This document shows positions 8,949 through 19,369 of a DNA stretch of 48,292 nucleotides, piece by piece. Location: contig CAMDDO010000015.1 in NCBI GenBank assembly GCA_945892755.1, positions 1-48,292 of the forward strand, written 5' to 3'. Within the stretch, counting starts at the first letter, position 1. Each line of letters begins with the position of its first letter. The notes below the pieces were generated by a model. The model made no database searches. It was given only the letters and a program-made list of their open reading frames with translations, and had not been told where the DNA came from. This stretch comes from Rhizobium sp. Q54 (GTDB lineage Bacteria; Pseudomonadota; Alphaproteobacteria; UBA828). Position numbers and translations under genes: made by a program.

Positions 8949-8977
8949 CCTCATCCTTCGACAAGCTCAGAATGAGG
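8949..8977. terminator. Palindromic hairpin between convergent genes
   Basis: An imperfect inverted repeat lies between the ends of the MDR gene and the convergent dihydropyrimidinase gene. Its arms are CCTCATCCT and AGAATGAGG around an 11-nt loop containing TTCGACAAGCT. It is followed by CCCCTTTT on the plus strand. The same kind of hairpin, with the sequence CTTCGACAAGCTCAG inside, is a familiar dispersed element in alphaproteobacterial genomes. Here it is well placed to end transcription from both sides; the terminator role is inferred. Confidence 0.5.
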
Positions 8978-9020
8978 CCCCTTTTAGGGAGCGGCGCCCA
9001 ATTCGCATCTCCTTCAGGGG

Positions 9021-10430
<1,410 letters not shown>

Positions 10431-10464
10431 GCGCCCTTCTCCTTCTTGCTTGAGGCCCCGCGCA

Positions 10465-12087
10465 TCATGACGCGCCGCGCGGCAAGCGTAAATCGGGGTC
10501 CGCGTCCGTGACAGTCTCGGAAAGCCCGAGCGCGGACGCCGCGCGGTCGGCAACTTCCGCCGGGGTCCCTTCGGCCGAGACACGATGCCAGACGATCGCG
10601 CCGGTATCGTGACTAAGCTGCAAATCAAGAACCGCGGGCGTCGCGTCGGACGCATCATTTGTGCGGGTATGGAGCCGGGCCCGCATCTTGTCCGGTGACG
10701 CCTCGAGCCAAATACCCTCGAAGGACACGCCTGCCTCGGCCGCGATCGCCTTGATGGCCGCGCGTGAATCCGCGCGATCGAAGACCGCATCGGCGATCAC
10801 GGCATGGCCTTGGCGCAGCGCCGCCATCGCACTCTCGCCAAGCCGACGATAGACCTCTTCCGAGACGTCGGACGCATAGGCGCTTTCGGGCAGTCTTGTT
10901 TCGTCCGCTACGCCAAACATGGTCTTTCGTATCACGTCGCTTCTGAAGTGCAGGGCACCCGGCGCCGGGCCGATCAGCGGCGCGAGCAAGCGCGCGAGCG
11001 TCGACTTTCCGCTGCCCGAGCGCCCTCCCACCGCGATCAACCGGGCCGGCATCGGCGTTAAATAGTCGAGCGCCGACCTGAGATAAGCCTTCGCGCCTCG
11101 ACGCAAGCGCTCGGCGTTCGCCGCGTCTTGTTGCGTGAACGCCGCCGCCGCGTTGGTCTTGGCCCGGATCGTGGCGCGCAGCGAAAGAAAGAGCGGCAGC
11201 AAGGCGAGGCCCTCGACATCACCGGTCTGGCGTACATACCGATTGAGCAGGTGAATGGCAAAGGCACGGCCGACACGCCGATCGAGCTCGATGAGCAAGA
11301 AGGCGAGATCGTAGAACACGTCGATGCACGCGAAGCGGTCGTTGAATTCGATCGCGTCAAACAGCGTCGCCCGACCCCGCCACAAGCACAGATTACCGAG
11401 ATGCAAATCGCCATGACAGCGGCGCACGGAGCCATTTGCGAGCCGCTCGCCAAGGCGCGCCGCGTTCCGATCAAGCGCCCTCGCCGAGGCGGCACGCACG
11501 CGCTCGACAGAGGCTTGGTCGAATAGCGCGGGATGCTCCGTGAGCCCCGCGGCATTGTCGGCAATGACCCAGCGCAGATGATTCGCGCCACCGCCATGCT
11601 CCTGCCTCTCGCCGACCCGTTCGGCATCGCGATGTAACGTCGCAAGCGCGTCAGCCGCATCGTCCATCAAAGCATCGTTGAGCCGGCAATCGGCCGCGAG
11701 CCGGTCGAACAGGTCCGTCGCCGGCACGCGGCGCATATGGACGGCCCATTCGATCGGCACGCCCTTGGCGCCGATCGAGAGTTGCCCATCGCTGCCGCGC
11801 ACAATCGGCTCTACGCCCAGGTAGAGCGCCGGCGCGGTCCGTCCGTTGAGCTCGACCTCGCGTTCGCAGCAGACCCGCCGGCGTTCGAGCGTGCCATAAT
11901 CCATATAGGGGTAGCGCACCGCGCGTTTGACTTTGTAGACGCGCTCGCCGGCCAGAAACACGATCGAGCCATGCGTGTCGATCCGCTCGATCGGCGCATC
12001 GCCCAGGCCATACGCGGCGCCTGACTCAAGGAAACGGAGCGCCTCGGATTGATCCTCGGTCACATGCGAGGGCGCGGCGGGTAACAT
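10465..12087 (-). CDS. Bifunctional APH-like / P-loop kinase fusion protein
   Basis: A 540-residue two-domain protein. The first 330 or so residues are an aminoglycoside-phosphotransferase-like domain with catalytic loop CHGDLHLGNLCL and metal segment FDAIEFND. The last 190 or so are a P-loop ATPase beginning VGGRSGSGKSTLARLLAP (Walker A near residues 354-362), resembling gluconate-kinase-type or COG0645 kinases. This fusion is widespread in proteobacteria, but its substrate is unknown to me. It lies 34 nt upstream of hydA and 24 nt downstream of hyuB on the same strand. It is probably cotranscribed with the hydantoin genes, although a functional link is only contextual. Confidence 0.8.
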   Translation of the reverse strand: MLPAAPSHVTEDQSEALRFLESGAAYGLGDAPIERIDTHGSIVFLAGERVYKVKRAVRYPYMDYGTLERRRVCCEREVELNGRTAPALYLGVEPIVRGSDGQLSIGAKGVPIEWAVHMRRVPATDLFDRLAADCRLNDALMDDAADALATLHRDAERVGERQEHGGGANHLRWVIADNAAGLTEHPALFDQASVERVRAASARALDRNAARLGERLANGSVRRCHGDLHLGNLCLWRGRATLFDAIEFNDRFACIDVFYDLAFLLIELDRRVGRAFAIHLLNRYVRQTGDVEGLALLPLFLSLRATIRAKTNAAAAFTQQDAANAERLRRGAKAYLRSALDYLTPMPARLIAVGGRSGSGKSTLARLLAPLIGPAPGALHFRSDVIRKTMFGVADETRLPESAYASDVSEEVYRRLGESAMAALRQGHAVIADAVFDRADSRAAIKAIAAEAGVSFEGIWLEASPDKMRARLHTRTNDASDATPAVLDLQLSHDTGAIVWHRVSAEGTPAEVADRAASALGLSETVTDADPDLRLPRGAS

Positions 12088-12111
12088 CGCCCCGCGCCCG
12101 CTGTGCCCGCC

Positions 12112-13917
12112 TCAGTGCTTTTGTGCGGCACGCATCATGGTTTTGCGGCGTGCCTCGGTCGCGGCGACATCGAGCGTGCCGGCGGCATCACACACGACAC
12201 CGTATTTGTCGCGGGCGGCTTCGACCGAGACCCATTTTTCACGCACATCGCGCGCGACGAGCTCGGCCTTGCGCTCGAGCGGCGAGCCGTAGCCACCGCC
12301 GCCAGGGGAAAACGAGACGATGGACTCGCCCTCTCGAATCAATGCCTGGGCGCACGCGGCCAACGGCTCGAGATCGCCGTTGAGGGTCCGGCGGAACTGG
12401 CTGGCACTCCGCCCAGGTCCGCCGTCGCGCACGCCCTCGGCTGGCGTGATGGTGCCGTCCGTGACGTAGCCGACCTCCATGTCTCCCTCGGTCGACCCGA
12501 ACTCGACGAACATGGATTCACCACCCCGCGTGCGCCCTGCCCCGCCGCTATCGGTAACGTAGTGGCGGTCGCGCACAAACATGGGGAAGCGCATCTCGTC
12601 GAGCTCCACCGAATCCTGGAAGCAGCCGCCGGCATTGCCGATATGGCCGATCGAGATCCAGGCATCGGCTTGCGGACTCGCGGCACCACCGCCCCAGCCG
12701 AGAAAGATCTGATTCACGTAGGCGCCATGCGTCTTCTTGCTAGTGCCCGAGATGACGCCGATCGAGGGCGGGATGAGCGAACCGGTCGAGGCCATGCCGA
12801 AGCCATCGCCAATTTCGGCAATGGCGCGCGCGACCGAATTGCCGAGCCGGTCGGCGACATTGGTGGTGGCGACCGAACAGCTTGTCGGGTGCTTCGGTAT
12901 GCCGACCACGCAGCCCTCGCGCAAATGCATCTTGATGCGACGAAACGAACCCTGATTGGTCGGCACCGGCGCCGCGATCCCGTTGAAAATGCCGAGCAGG
13001 ACCGATGATTCAGTGCATGCCTGACTCAAATTGAGGCCGCACGGATAGTTGTCGGGGTTGTCGCGTAGATCGACCTCGATCATGGCTTCCTTTGGCTTGA
13101 TTTCGAGCACAATCTTGATCGGGATGCCCTGCTCGGCGCCAGGAATCGGGTCGTGCATGCTAGTCGTGATTGCTTTGCCGGCCGGCATCGCACGCACCGC
13201 GTTGATCATCAACTGCTCGCTGTAATCGAACCACTGGTCGGCGAACTGCTCGAGCGTGTCCCAGCCGACTTCTTCACCGAATTGGAGCATCTCGCGCTCC
13301 CCGATGCGCGCGGCGCCGAGCATGGCAAGGTAGTCGCCCCACCATTGCTGAGGCACCCGAATGCGCAGCTGACACATGCGTATGATGTCGTCGATGTCTT
13401 TGTAGGCTTCTTGGATCTTGACCGCCGGAAAGATCAGCGCGCCCTCGTGGTACACGTCGCGCGCGCCGCCATGATAGGTGGTCGGAATCGAATTGCCGCA
13501 ATCGGCCTGATGCGCCTTCGCCACCATGGTGAAGCGGTGGATGCCCTTGTCGTCGATCACCGGCACGAGAATGGTGTGGTCCGCCGGGTGCGAGCAGCCG
13601 TGATAGGGCGAGTTGTGGAGATAGGCATCGCCTTTTTTTAGCTCGGGGTGAAATTGCTGCATGGCCTCGGCCATCATGTCGGCGCCGCGCAGCACGTGGA
13701 TCGGCAGGCTTTCGGACACCGTGAGCAGGCGATTGTCGCCCGTCACCAAGCAGCACGAAAAATCGCGCGCGCTGTTCAACACGCCGGAGCGTCCGGTGCG
13801 TAGCAGCGTATTCGCCATTTTGCGGCAGATCGCTTCCATGCGCTTGTTTAGAATCGCGAGCTCGACACCATCGAGCTCGCGGCCTGATTTCAGTTTGCGT
13901 GCGGGGGTTGCGGCCAT
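12112..13917 (-). CDS. hyuB: Hydantoinase B / oxoprolinase family protein
   Basis: Start set at the ATG ending at 13917 (MAATPARKLKSG); the longer frame would run into hyuA. The 601-residue protein shows HyuB family features: LDGVELAILNKRMEAICRKM near the N-terminus, then DAYLHNSPYHGCSHPADHT, and a glycine-rich end with SFSPGGGGYGSPLER. HyuB pairs with HyuA to form ATP-dependent N-methylhydantoinase/5-oxoprolinase-type ring-opening enzymes, or acetone/acetophenone carboxylase subunits in other lineages. It starts 16 nt after the hyuA stop codon, so the two subunits are almost certainly made together. Hydantoinase is favoured over carboxylase because the group contains no small carboxylase gamma subunit and has a dihydropyrimidinase gene. 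Confidence 0.85.
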   Translation of the reverse strand: MAATPARKLKSGRELDGVELAILNKRMEAICRKMANTLLRTGRSGVLNSARDFSCCLVTGDNRLLTVSESLPIHVLRGADMMAEAMQQFHPELKKGDAYLHNSPYHGCSHPADHTILVPVIDDKGIHRFTMVAKAHQADCGNSIPTTYHGGARDVYHEGALIFPAVKIQEAYKDIDDIIRMCQLRIRVPQQWWGDYLAMLGAARIGEREMLQFGEEVGWDTLEQFADQWFDYSEQLMINAVRAMPAGKAITTSMHDPIPGAEQGIPIKIVLEIKPKEAMIEVDLRDNPDNYPCGLNLSQACTESSVLLGIFNGIAAPVPTNQGSFRRIKMHLREGCVVGIPKHPTSCSVATTNVADRLGNSVARAIAEIGDGFGMASTGSLIPPSIGVISGTSKKTHGAYVNQIFLGWGGGAASPQADAWISIGHIGNAGGCFQDSVELDEMRFPMFVRDRHYVTDSGGAGRTRGGESMFVEFGSTEGDMEVGYVTDGTITPAEGVRDGGPGRSASQFRRTLNGDLEPLAACAQALIREGESIVSFSPGGGGYGSPLERKAELVARDVREKWVSVEAARDKYGVVCDAAGTLDVAATEARRKTMMRAAQKH

Positions 13918-13933
13918 GGTGATGCGTCTCCGA

Positions 13934-16000
13934 TCAATGCGGCGTGATAGCGAGGCTGCCCGAAGGCCGGCGCACGGCGCTTGCGCCCGGGTCGAGCACC
14001 ACGGTGGTGAAGGATGATTCGATGATCGCCGGGCCGCTGATCCGGTGGTCGCTCGGCAAGGCTTCGAAGCGGTGCACCTCGGCCTCCACCAAGCCGTGAT
14101 CGGCGAAAAAAACACGCCTCTTGCTCGTCGCGCCGCGGGCTCCCTTTGGCTGCACGATGGTCAGCCGCTCGGTATCGCGCAGCCGGCAGCGCACGCTGGC
14201 GCGCCAGCCCACCACTTCGACGGCGGATTTGGTATCCGCGATCGCGAAAATCTGTTCGTGGACGGCGTGAAAATCCTGGCGCAAGGTTTCGATGTCGGCC
14301 GGGCCGTCGAAGCGGGGTTTGCGCAAATGCACCTCGATTTCCCAAATCTGGCTCGGATAGCGCGCCTCGGCGGTGAACTCGACGATCTGCTCGATCGAGC
14401 CAGCGCCTGGCCCCGCGATGAAGGCCTGGCATTTGGCGTCGAGCGCGGCGAGCGTTCTATTGACTCCGTCGCGGTCGAACGACGCGGTCGAGGTGTAATG
14501 GGTCGCCGATTGCTCGGCCCTTAGATCCGAGATCAGACCGCCGGCCGCGCTCAACGCCGCGCCGGTTTCGGGGATGACCAATTCGGCGCAGCCGAGCCGA
14601 CGAACGATCGCGACCGCGTTCAAACCGGCCGCGCCGCCGCCGCCGATCAAAACCGCACCGCGCGGGTCGATGCCCTGATTGACCGTAATGTCCTCGATCG
14701 CGTGCACCATGTTCTCGGTCGCCACCCGCATGATCGAGGCCGCCGCGTTGTGCAGATCGAGCCCGAGCGGCCGCCCAACCTTGGCCATGATGGCGTCCGC
14801 CGCCTTGTCGCGGTCGAGCCTCATGGCGCCGCCCAAAAAGAACGCCGGGTCGATCCAGCCAAGCACGACACAGGCATCGGTCACGGTCGGCTCGGTGCCG
14901 CCCTTGCCGTAGCAGACCGGGCCCGGCACGGCGCCGGCGCTACGCGGCCCAACATGCAAAAGGCCGCCCTGATCAACCCAGGCGATCGAGCCACCGCCGG
15001 CGCCGATGCTCTTCACGTCGACGGCCGGAAAACCGGTCATGTGGCCGCGATAGACCGGGCCGATCCAGGTCTCGCGCGTCCAGGGGATGCGGCCGTCGCG
15101 CACCAGGCTAACGTCAAACGTGGTGCCGCCGGTATCGGCGATGATGGCGTCCTTCGCGCTCGAATCCTGCCGGGCATAAAAGCGCCCGGCGAGTGGCGCC
15201 ATGGCGGGGCCCGAATTGATCGAATGGATCGGCGCGTCCGCCATGGCGAGCGCATCCATCGCGCCGCCCTGGGTCGTTACCACGAGCACGCGCCCCTTGA
15301 AGCCGGCCTCACGTAGGCGCCGTTCGAGACTACCGAGATAGGCTCCCATCAAGGGCTTCAGCGACGCATCGATCGCAGCCGAAGACGCGCGTCGATATTC
15401 GCGCAACGATGGGTTGATTCGATGCGACAAGGTATAGGGAATGCCAGGCAGATATTGCTCGATTAATTCACCGAGGCGTTCTTCATGTTTCGAATTAACG
15501 ATGGACCACAAGAGGCAGACGGAGACCGCCTCGACCTTCTTCGCTTTGAGCTCTTCAAGGATGGTGCGGGCCGCCTTCTCGTCCAGCGGCTCAAGCACCT
15601 TGCCGTCGAACGAAATGCGCTCGTTCACTTCATAGGTCAGCGAGCGCGGAATGAAGGGATCTGGATAGGGCTCCTTGAAATTGAACATGTCGCTCCGGCC
15701 GCCCTCGCGGATGACCAGAATGTCGGGGTGGCCCTTGGTGGTCAGAAAGGCGGTCTTCGCGGTATTACCGGTCACGATGGCGTTGATCGCGCGCGTCGTG
15801 CCGTGGATGAAGAGCTCGCCCTTTTCCAGCATCTCGCGTTGGCCGAGCCCGATATCCTTGCCGGCGAGACCGAGCGCATCGAGGACGCCCCGCACAGGAT
15901 CGTCTGGCGTGGTCTCCGCCTTGTACATGCGGATTTCGCCCTTGCCGTCCTCCACCAGTAGGTCCGTGAACGTGCCGCCCGTATCAACCGCGAACCGCAT
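13934..16000 (-). CDS. hyuA: Hydantoinase A / oxoprolinase family protein
   Basis: Start set at the ATG ending at 16000, giving MRFAVDTGGTFTDLLVEDG, the phosphate-1 motif of the ASKHA-fold ATP site at the very N-terminus as expected. The 688-residue product also has FIHGTTRAINAI, the second ATP-site segment IIADTGGTTFDVSLV, and GRVLVVTTQGG. HyuA carries ATP hydrolysis in N-methylhydantoin, hydantoin or 5-oxoproline ring opening together with HyuB. It is the first gene of the leftward operon and is divergent from the FAD oxidoreductase across 156 nt, where the operon promoter should lie. I cannot separate N-methylhydantoinase from other family activities. Confidence 0.85.
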   Translation of the reverse strand: MRFAVDTGGTFTDLLVEDGKGEIRMYKAETTPDDPVRGVLDALGLAGKDIGLGQREMLEKGELFIHGTTRAINAIVTGNTAKTAFLTTKGHPDILVIREGGRSDMFNFKEPYPDPFIPRSLTYEVNERISFDGKVLEPLDEKAARTILEELKAKKVEAVSVCLLWSIVNSKHEERLGELIEQYLPGIPYTLSHRINPSLREYRRASSAAIDASLKPLMGAYLGSLERRLREAGFKGRVLVVTTQGGAMDALAMADAPIHSINSGPAMAPLAGRFYARQDSSAKDAIIADTGGTTFDVSLVRDGRIPWTRETWIGPVYRGHMTGFPAVDVKSIGAGGGSIAWVDQGGLLHVGPRSAGAVPGPVCYGKGGTEPTVTDACVVLGWIDPAFFLGGAMRLDRDKAADAIMAKVGRPLGLDLHNAAASIMRVATENMVHAIEDITVNQGIDPRGAVLIGGGGAAGLNAVAIVRRLGCAELVIPETGAALSAAGGLISDLRAEQSATHYTSTASFDRDGVNRTLAALDAKCQAFIAGPGAGSIEQIVEFTAEARYPSQIWEIEVHLRKPRFDGPADIETLRQDFHAVHEQIFAIADTKSAVEVVGWRASVRCRLRDTERLTIVQPKGARGATSKRRVFFADHGLVEAEVHRFEALPSDHRISGPAIIESSFTTVVLDPGASAVRRPSGSLAITPH

Positions 16001-16156
16001 GACTGTCAAAACCCTCTGCCGACGCGCTGAACCCAAATAAGAAGCGAGCGTCGACCGTAGCGGTTTTCCGGAGGGCCGCCAAGGCTGTGATCACAGTGCT
16101 TGAGGCTGAGTTTCGAGCGTTCTATGGTTGCCCCCGCCACGCGATCGAGGTTCGCT

Positions 16157-17284
16157 ATGTTGACCGCCGATGTCGTCATTGTCGGCGCCGGAATGGCCGG
16201 CGCGTCCGCGGCCTATGAAATTGCCGCGGCAGTGCGCGTTGTCCTGATCGAGCGCGAGTCCATGCCGGGCTATCATTCGACCGGACGCTCGGCGGCGCTC
16301 TTTACCGAGGCCTATGGCAATCGCGTGGTGCGGGCGCTCACGGTCGCGAGCCGGGCGTTCTATGAGGCGCCGCCCGCTGGTTTTAGTGACCATCCCATGC
16401 TCTCGCCGCGCGGCGCCCTGTGGGTCGGAACCGACGCTCAAATGGCCACGCTCAAGCGGCAATACCACGAAACGCATGAGCTGGTTGCGAGCATAAATTG
16501 GGTTGACGCGCATGAGGCGCGGCGCATCGTCCCGGCTTTACGCGAAGATTATGTCGCGGCCGGTGTCTATGAGCCCGATGCCATGGACATCGACGTCAAT
16601 GCCCTGCATCAGGGTTATTTGCGTGGCCTCAAGGCACGCGGTGGTCGACTCATCACCGATGCCGAGCTGATCTCGCTTAAACATAGCGGCGGGATCTGGC
16701 GGTTGGACACTAAAGCCGGCCCCATCGAAGCGCCGATTGTCGTCAATGCCGCAGGCGCTTGGTGCGATGAGGTCGGCCGGCAAGCCGGTGCGAAACCGAT
16801 TGGCCTCGTGCCCAAGCGGCGCACGGCGATGATTTTTGATGGACCGCCAGCGACGGGCTTCGAGCACTGGCCTCTGGTCGGCGATGTCGGCGAAACCTGG
16901 TACGTCAAACCTGAATCAGGGCGCCTGTTCGGCTCGCCCGCCGATGAAACGCCGGTTCCGCCATGTGATGTGCAGCCCGAGGAGCTCGATATCGCTCTGG
17001 CCGCGCACCACATCGAGGCGGCGACAACGCTCAAGGTCGGCCGCATCACCCGGAAATGGGCCGGGCTCCGCAGTTTCGTCGCCGACAAGACGCTGGTCGC
17101 CGGCTTTGATGACCAGGCCGAAGGATTTTTCTGGGTTGCCGGTCAAGGCGGCTATGGCATCCAGACGGCCCCCGCCATGGGCGCCTTGGTTGCCGCGCTC
17201 GTGAGGCGGGATGGTTTGCCGCCGCATGTCGCCGCGCGGGGCCTGAGCGAGGCCGATCTATCACCCCGCCGACTGCGGACCTAA
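16157..17284 (+). CDS. FAD-dependent amine/amino-acid oxidoreductase (DAO family)
   Basis: Start chosen at the ATG at 16157, preceded by GAGG at a suitable distance; it puts the dinucleotide motif VVIVGAGMAGASAAYEIA at residues 5-22. The 375-residue product has the DAO-type continuation VVLIERESMPGYHSTGRSAAL and a C-terminal FAD segment FFWVAGQGGYGIQTAPAMG. The family includes sarcosine, dimethylglycine and D-amino-acid oxidases or dehydrogenases. Next to hyuAB and the N-carbamoylsarcosine-amidase-like gene, a sarcosine-type substrate is attractive but unproven. Its last four bases overlap the convergent hisI stop region. Confidence 0.8.
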   Translation: MLTADVVIVGAGMAGASAAYEIAAAVRVVLIERESMPGYHSTGRSAALFTEAYGNRVVRALTVASRAFYEAPPAGFSDHPMLSPRGALWVGTDAQMATLKRQYHETHELVASINWVDAHEARRIVPALREDYVAAGVYEPDAMDIDVNALHQGYLRGLKARGGRLITDAELISLKHSGGIWRLDTKAGPIEAPIVVNAAGAWCDEVGRQAGAKPIGLVPKRRTAMIFDGPPATGFEHWPLVGDVGETWYVKPESGRLFGSPADETPVPPCDVQPEELDIALAAHHIEAATTLKVGRITRKWAGLRSFVADKTLVAGFDDQAEGFFWVAGQGGYGIQTAPAMGALVAALVRRDGLPPHVAARGLSEADLSPRRLRT

Positions 17285-17673
17285 TCCTCGATCGGCTCGC
17301 TGATCGTTTCGAGTTCACCGGCGCGCAGCGCGCGGAAAAAGCAGTTCGGTCGATTGGTGTGACATGCCGGACCTTCTTGCTCGACCAGCAGCAAGACCGT
17401 GTCGCCATCGCAATCGACGCGAAAATCGACCAGGCGCTGCACATGGCCCGAGCTCTCGCCCTTACGCCAGAGCGATTGCCTCGTGCGCGACCAATAGCAG
17501 GCACGGCCGGTCGAGAGCGTCTCACGCATCGCCGCCGCGTTCATCCAGGCCAACATCAGAACTTCGCCAGAATCATGGCGCTGGGCTATGACCGGCACTA
17601 GGCCTCGCGCGTCGAATACGATCGTATTGGTCAGTGCCTCGATCCGATCCGGCTTCATGGCCGCCCAGCTCAT
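17281..17673 (-). CDS. hisI: Phosphoribosyl-AMP cyclohydrolase
   Basis: The start at 17673 overlaps the znuB stop (ATGA), indicating translational coupling; a second ATG lies at 17658. The 130-residue product is a stand-alone HisI without a HisE domain. All expected metal-site residues are present: Asp87, Cys88, Asp89 and Asp91 in VDCDGDTV, then Cys104 and Cys111 in ACHTNRPNCFF. LAWMNAAAM and YWSRTRQSLWRKGESSGH are further family hallmarks. It opens the ring of phosphoribosyl-AMP in histidine synthesis and is a zinc enzyme. Its place at the end of a zur-znuC-znuB operon, with no other his genes near, suggests it is a Zur-controlled copy linked to zinc limitation. Whether another hisI exists in the genome is unknown. 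Confidence 0.9.
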   Translation of the reverse strand: MSWAAMKPDRIEALTNTIVFDARGLVPVIAQRHDSGEVLMLAWMNAAAMRETLSTGRACYWSRTRQSLWRKGESSGHVQRLVDFRVDCDGDTVLLLVEQEGPACHTNRPNCFFRALRAGELETISEPIED

Positions 17674-18500
17674 GCCAGCGTCTCCACTTTGGTTGATCGC
17701 GCGCCGCTCGCCGCCCGAAACACTATGGCCAGGCCCGAGGCCGCGACAAACAGGGCGAGCGCGGCGACAACGATCGAAGGGCCGGCCGGGCTGTCCCATG
17801 CCAGGGAGGCGCCGAGGCCGCCGGAAACCGAAAGAACGCCGGCGAAGCTTGCGAGGATCGCCATCATTTCGGGCGTCGCGGCAAAGCGCCGCGCCGTCGC
17901 GGCCGGGATCAAGAGCAGTGCCGTCACCAACACGACGCCGACAATTTTCATAGCGATCGCGACCGTTAGCGCGACCAGAAGCATGAAAACGATGCGTGCC
18001 GCGCGCACCGGCACGCCTTCGGCGCGCGCGAGTTCCGCATGCACAGCAAGCGCGAGCAAAGGCCGCCAGAACCAAGCGAGCACGAGCAGCACCGCCGCGC
18101 CGCCGCCATAGATCCAGTAAAGATCGGTGCGACCGATGGCGAGCACGTCGCCGAACAAATAGCCCATGACGTCAATCCGCGCACCTTCGACCAGGCTGGC
18201 GCTGACCAGGCCAAGCGCCAACGTGCCGTGCGCCAGAATGCCGAGCAGCGTATCGGTCGCGAGCCGCTTCTGTCGCTCGAGTCCGAGCAGGAGCAACGCA
18301 ATGCCAACGCAAACCACAAGGATCGCGGCGTTCACGTCGATCCCCGCGGCAAACCCGATGGCGACGCCAAGCAAAGCGCCATGCGCGAGCGAATCACCGA
18401 AGAACGCCATGCGCCGCCAGACCACGAAGCAGCCGAGCGGTCCCGCGACCAGCGCGACGCCGATGCCTCCAATCACCGCGCGCACGAAGAAATCACTCAT
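17670..18500 (-). CDS. znuB: Zinc ABC transporter permease
   Basis: A 276-residue membrane protein with about eight hydrophobic segments, in the ABC-3 permease family. The N-terminus MSDFFVRAVIGGIGVALVAG is followed by GCFVVWRRMAFFGDSLAHGALLG, a family hallmark. ARIVFMLLVALTVAIAMKIVGVVLVTALLLIPAATA matches the conserved C-terminal half. It forms the zinc channel with ZnuC and receives zinc from ZnuA. Its ATG overlaps the znuC stop (ATGA) and its stop overlaps the hisI start, so expression is tightly linked along the operon. Confidence 0.92.
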   Translation of the reverse strand: MSDFFVRAVIGGIGVALVAGPLGCFVVWRRMAFFGDSLAHGALLGVAIGFAAGIDVNAAILVVCVGIALLLLGLERQKRLATDTLLGILAHGTLALGLVSASLVEGARIDVMGYLFGDVLAIGRTDLYWIYGGGAAVLLVLAWFWRPLLALAVHAELARAEGVPVRAARIVFMLLVALTVAIAMKIVGVVLVTALLLIPAATARRFAATPEMMAILASFAGVLSVSGGLGASLAWDSPAGPSIVVAALALFVAASGLAIVFRAASGARSTKVETLA

Positions 18501-19369
18501 GGGCGAGCGGCCTCACGGTCGGAGGTATGATCGTGATCGTGGCTATGGGCATGGCCGGGCCGGTGATCCGGCCCTTTGGCTGAGCCTTCGATCGGCATGA
18601 CCTCGCCGGCGGGCCCATGGGCGTGATCATGCGCGTGGGTGTAGACCGCGATGCTGGAAGCCGCGCGCGCGCCGAACAAGGCGAGATATTCGGGGTGGCG
18701 GCTAACCGCGTCCGGCGCGCCCGAGCAGCAGACGTGCCCGTTCAGGCAGACTACGCGGTCGGTCGAGGCCATCACGACGTGAAGATCGTGGGAGATCACG
18801 ATCACGCCGCAGCCGTGCTCATCGCGGATGCGGCCAATCAGGCCGTAGAGCTCGAGCTGGCCGCCGAGATCGACTTGCTGGAGCGGTTCGTCAAGCACCA
18901 ATAGATCGGGGTCGCGCAACAACGCCCGCGCGATCAGAACGCGTCTGAACTCGCCGCCAGAAAGCTCCACCAGTTGACGGCGCGCCATGCCGGTACACCC
19001 GACCTCCTCCAGGACAGTCACGCGCCGCGCCCGTCCACCCGCCGTTCCGAGCGCCAAAAAGCGATCGACCGTCATTGGCAGCACCGGGTCAGGCTCGAAC
19101 CGCTGCGGCACATAGCCGATGCGGGCACCGGATTGAACTGCGATGCGGCCCTTCACCAGCGGCAGGAGACCAAGAATGGCGCGCACCAGGGTCGTTTTAC
19201 CCGACCCGTTCGGCCCGATCAGGCTTACGATCTCGCGCCGATTGACCTCCAACGAAACATCGCGCACGACGCTGCGCCCGCCTAGCGCAATCGACACGCC
19301 CTCGACTCGCAATAACGCCTGGCCCCCTGACAGGGGCGCCTCACGAAGCGCCAATGAGCGCACAATCAC
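18497..19369 (-). CDS. znuC: Zinc ABC transporter ATP-binding protein with His-rich tail
   Basis: Start taken as the GTG ending at 19369, which overlaps the zur stop (GTGA); no ATG in this frame fits better without deep overlap into zur. The 291-residue product has Walker A GPNGSGKTT (about 52-60), signature LSGGEFRRVLIAR, Walker B LLVLDEPLQQVDLGG and switch histidine VIVISHDLH. The last 60 or so residues are rich in His and Asp (for example THAHDHAHG and HAHSHDHDH) and should bind zinc at the cytoplasmic face. Such a tail would suit sensing or buffering of imported zinc. It supplies the energy for zinc uptake with ZnuB and ZnuA. Confidence 0.92.
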   Translation of the reverse strand: MIVRSLALREAPLSGGQALLRVEGVSIALGGRSVVRDVSLEVNRREIVSLIGPNGSGKTTLVRAILGLLPLVKGRIAVQSGARIGYVPQRFEPDPVLPMTVDRFLALGTAGGRARRVTVLEEVGCTGMARRQLVELSGGEFRRVLIARALLRDPDLLVLDEPLQQVDLGGQLELYGLIGRIRDEHGCGVIVISHDLHVVMASTDRVVCLNGHVCCSGAPDAVSRHPEYLALFGARAASSIAVYTHAHDHAHGPAGEVMPIEGSAKGPDHRPGHAHSHDHDHTSDREAARP

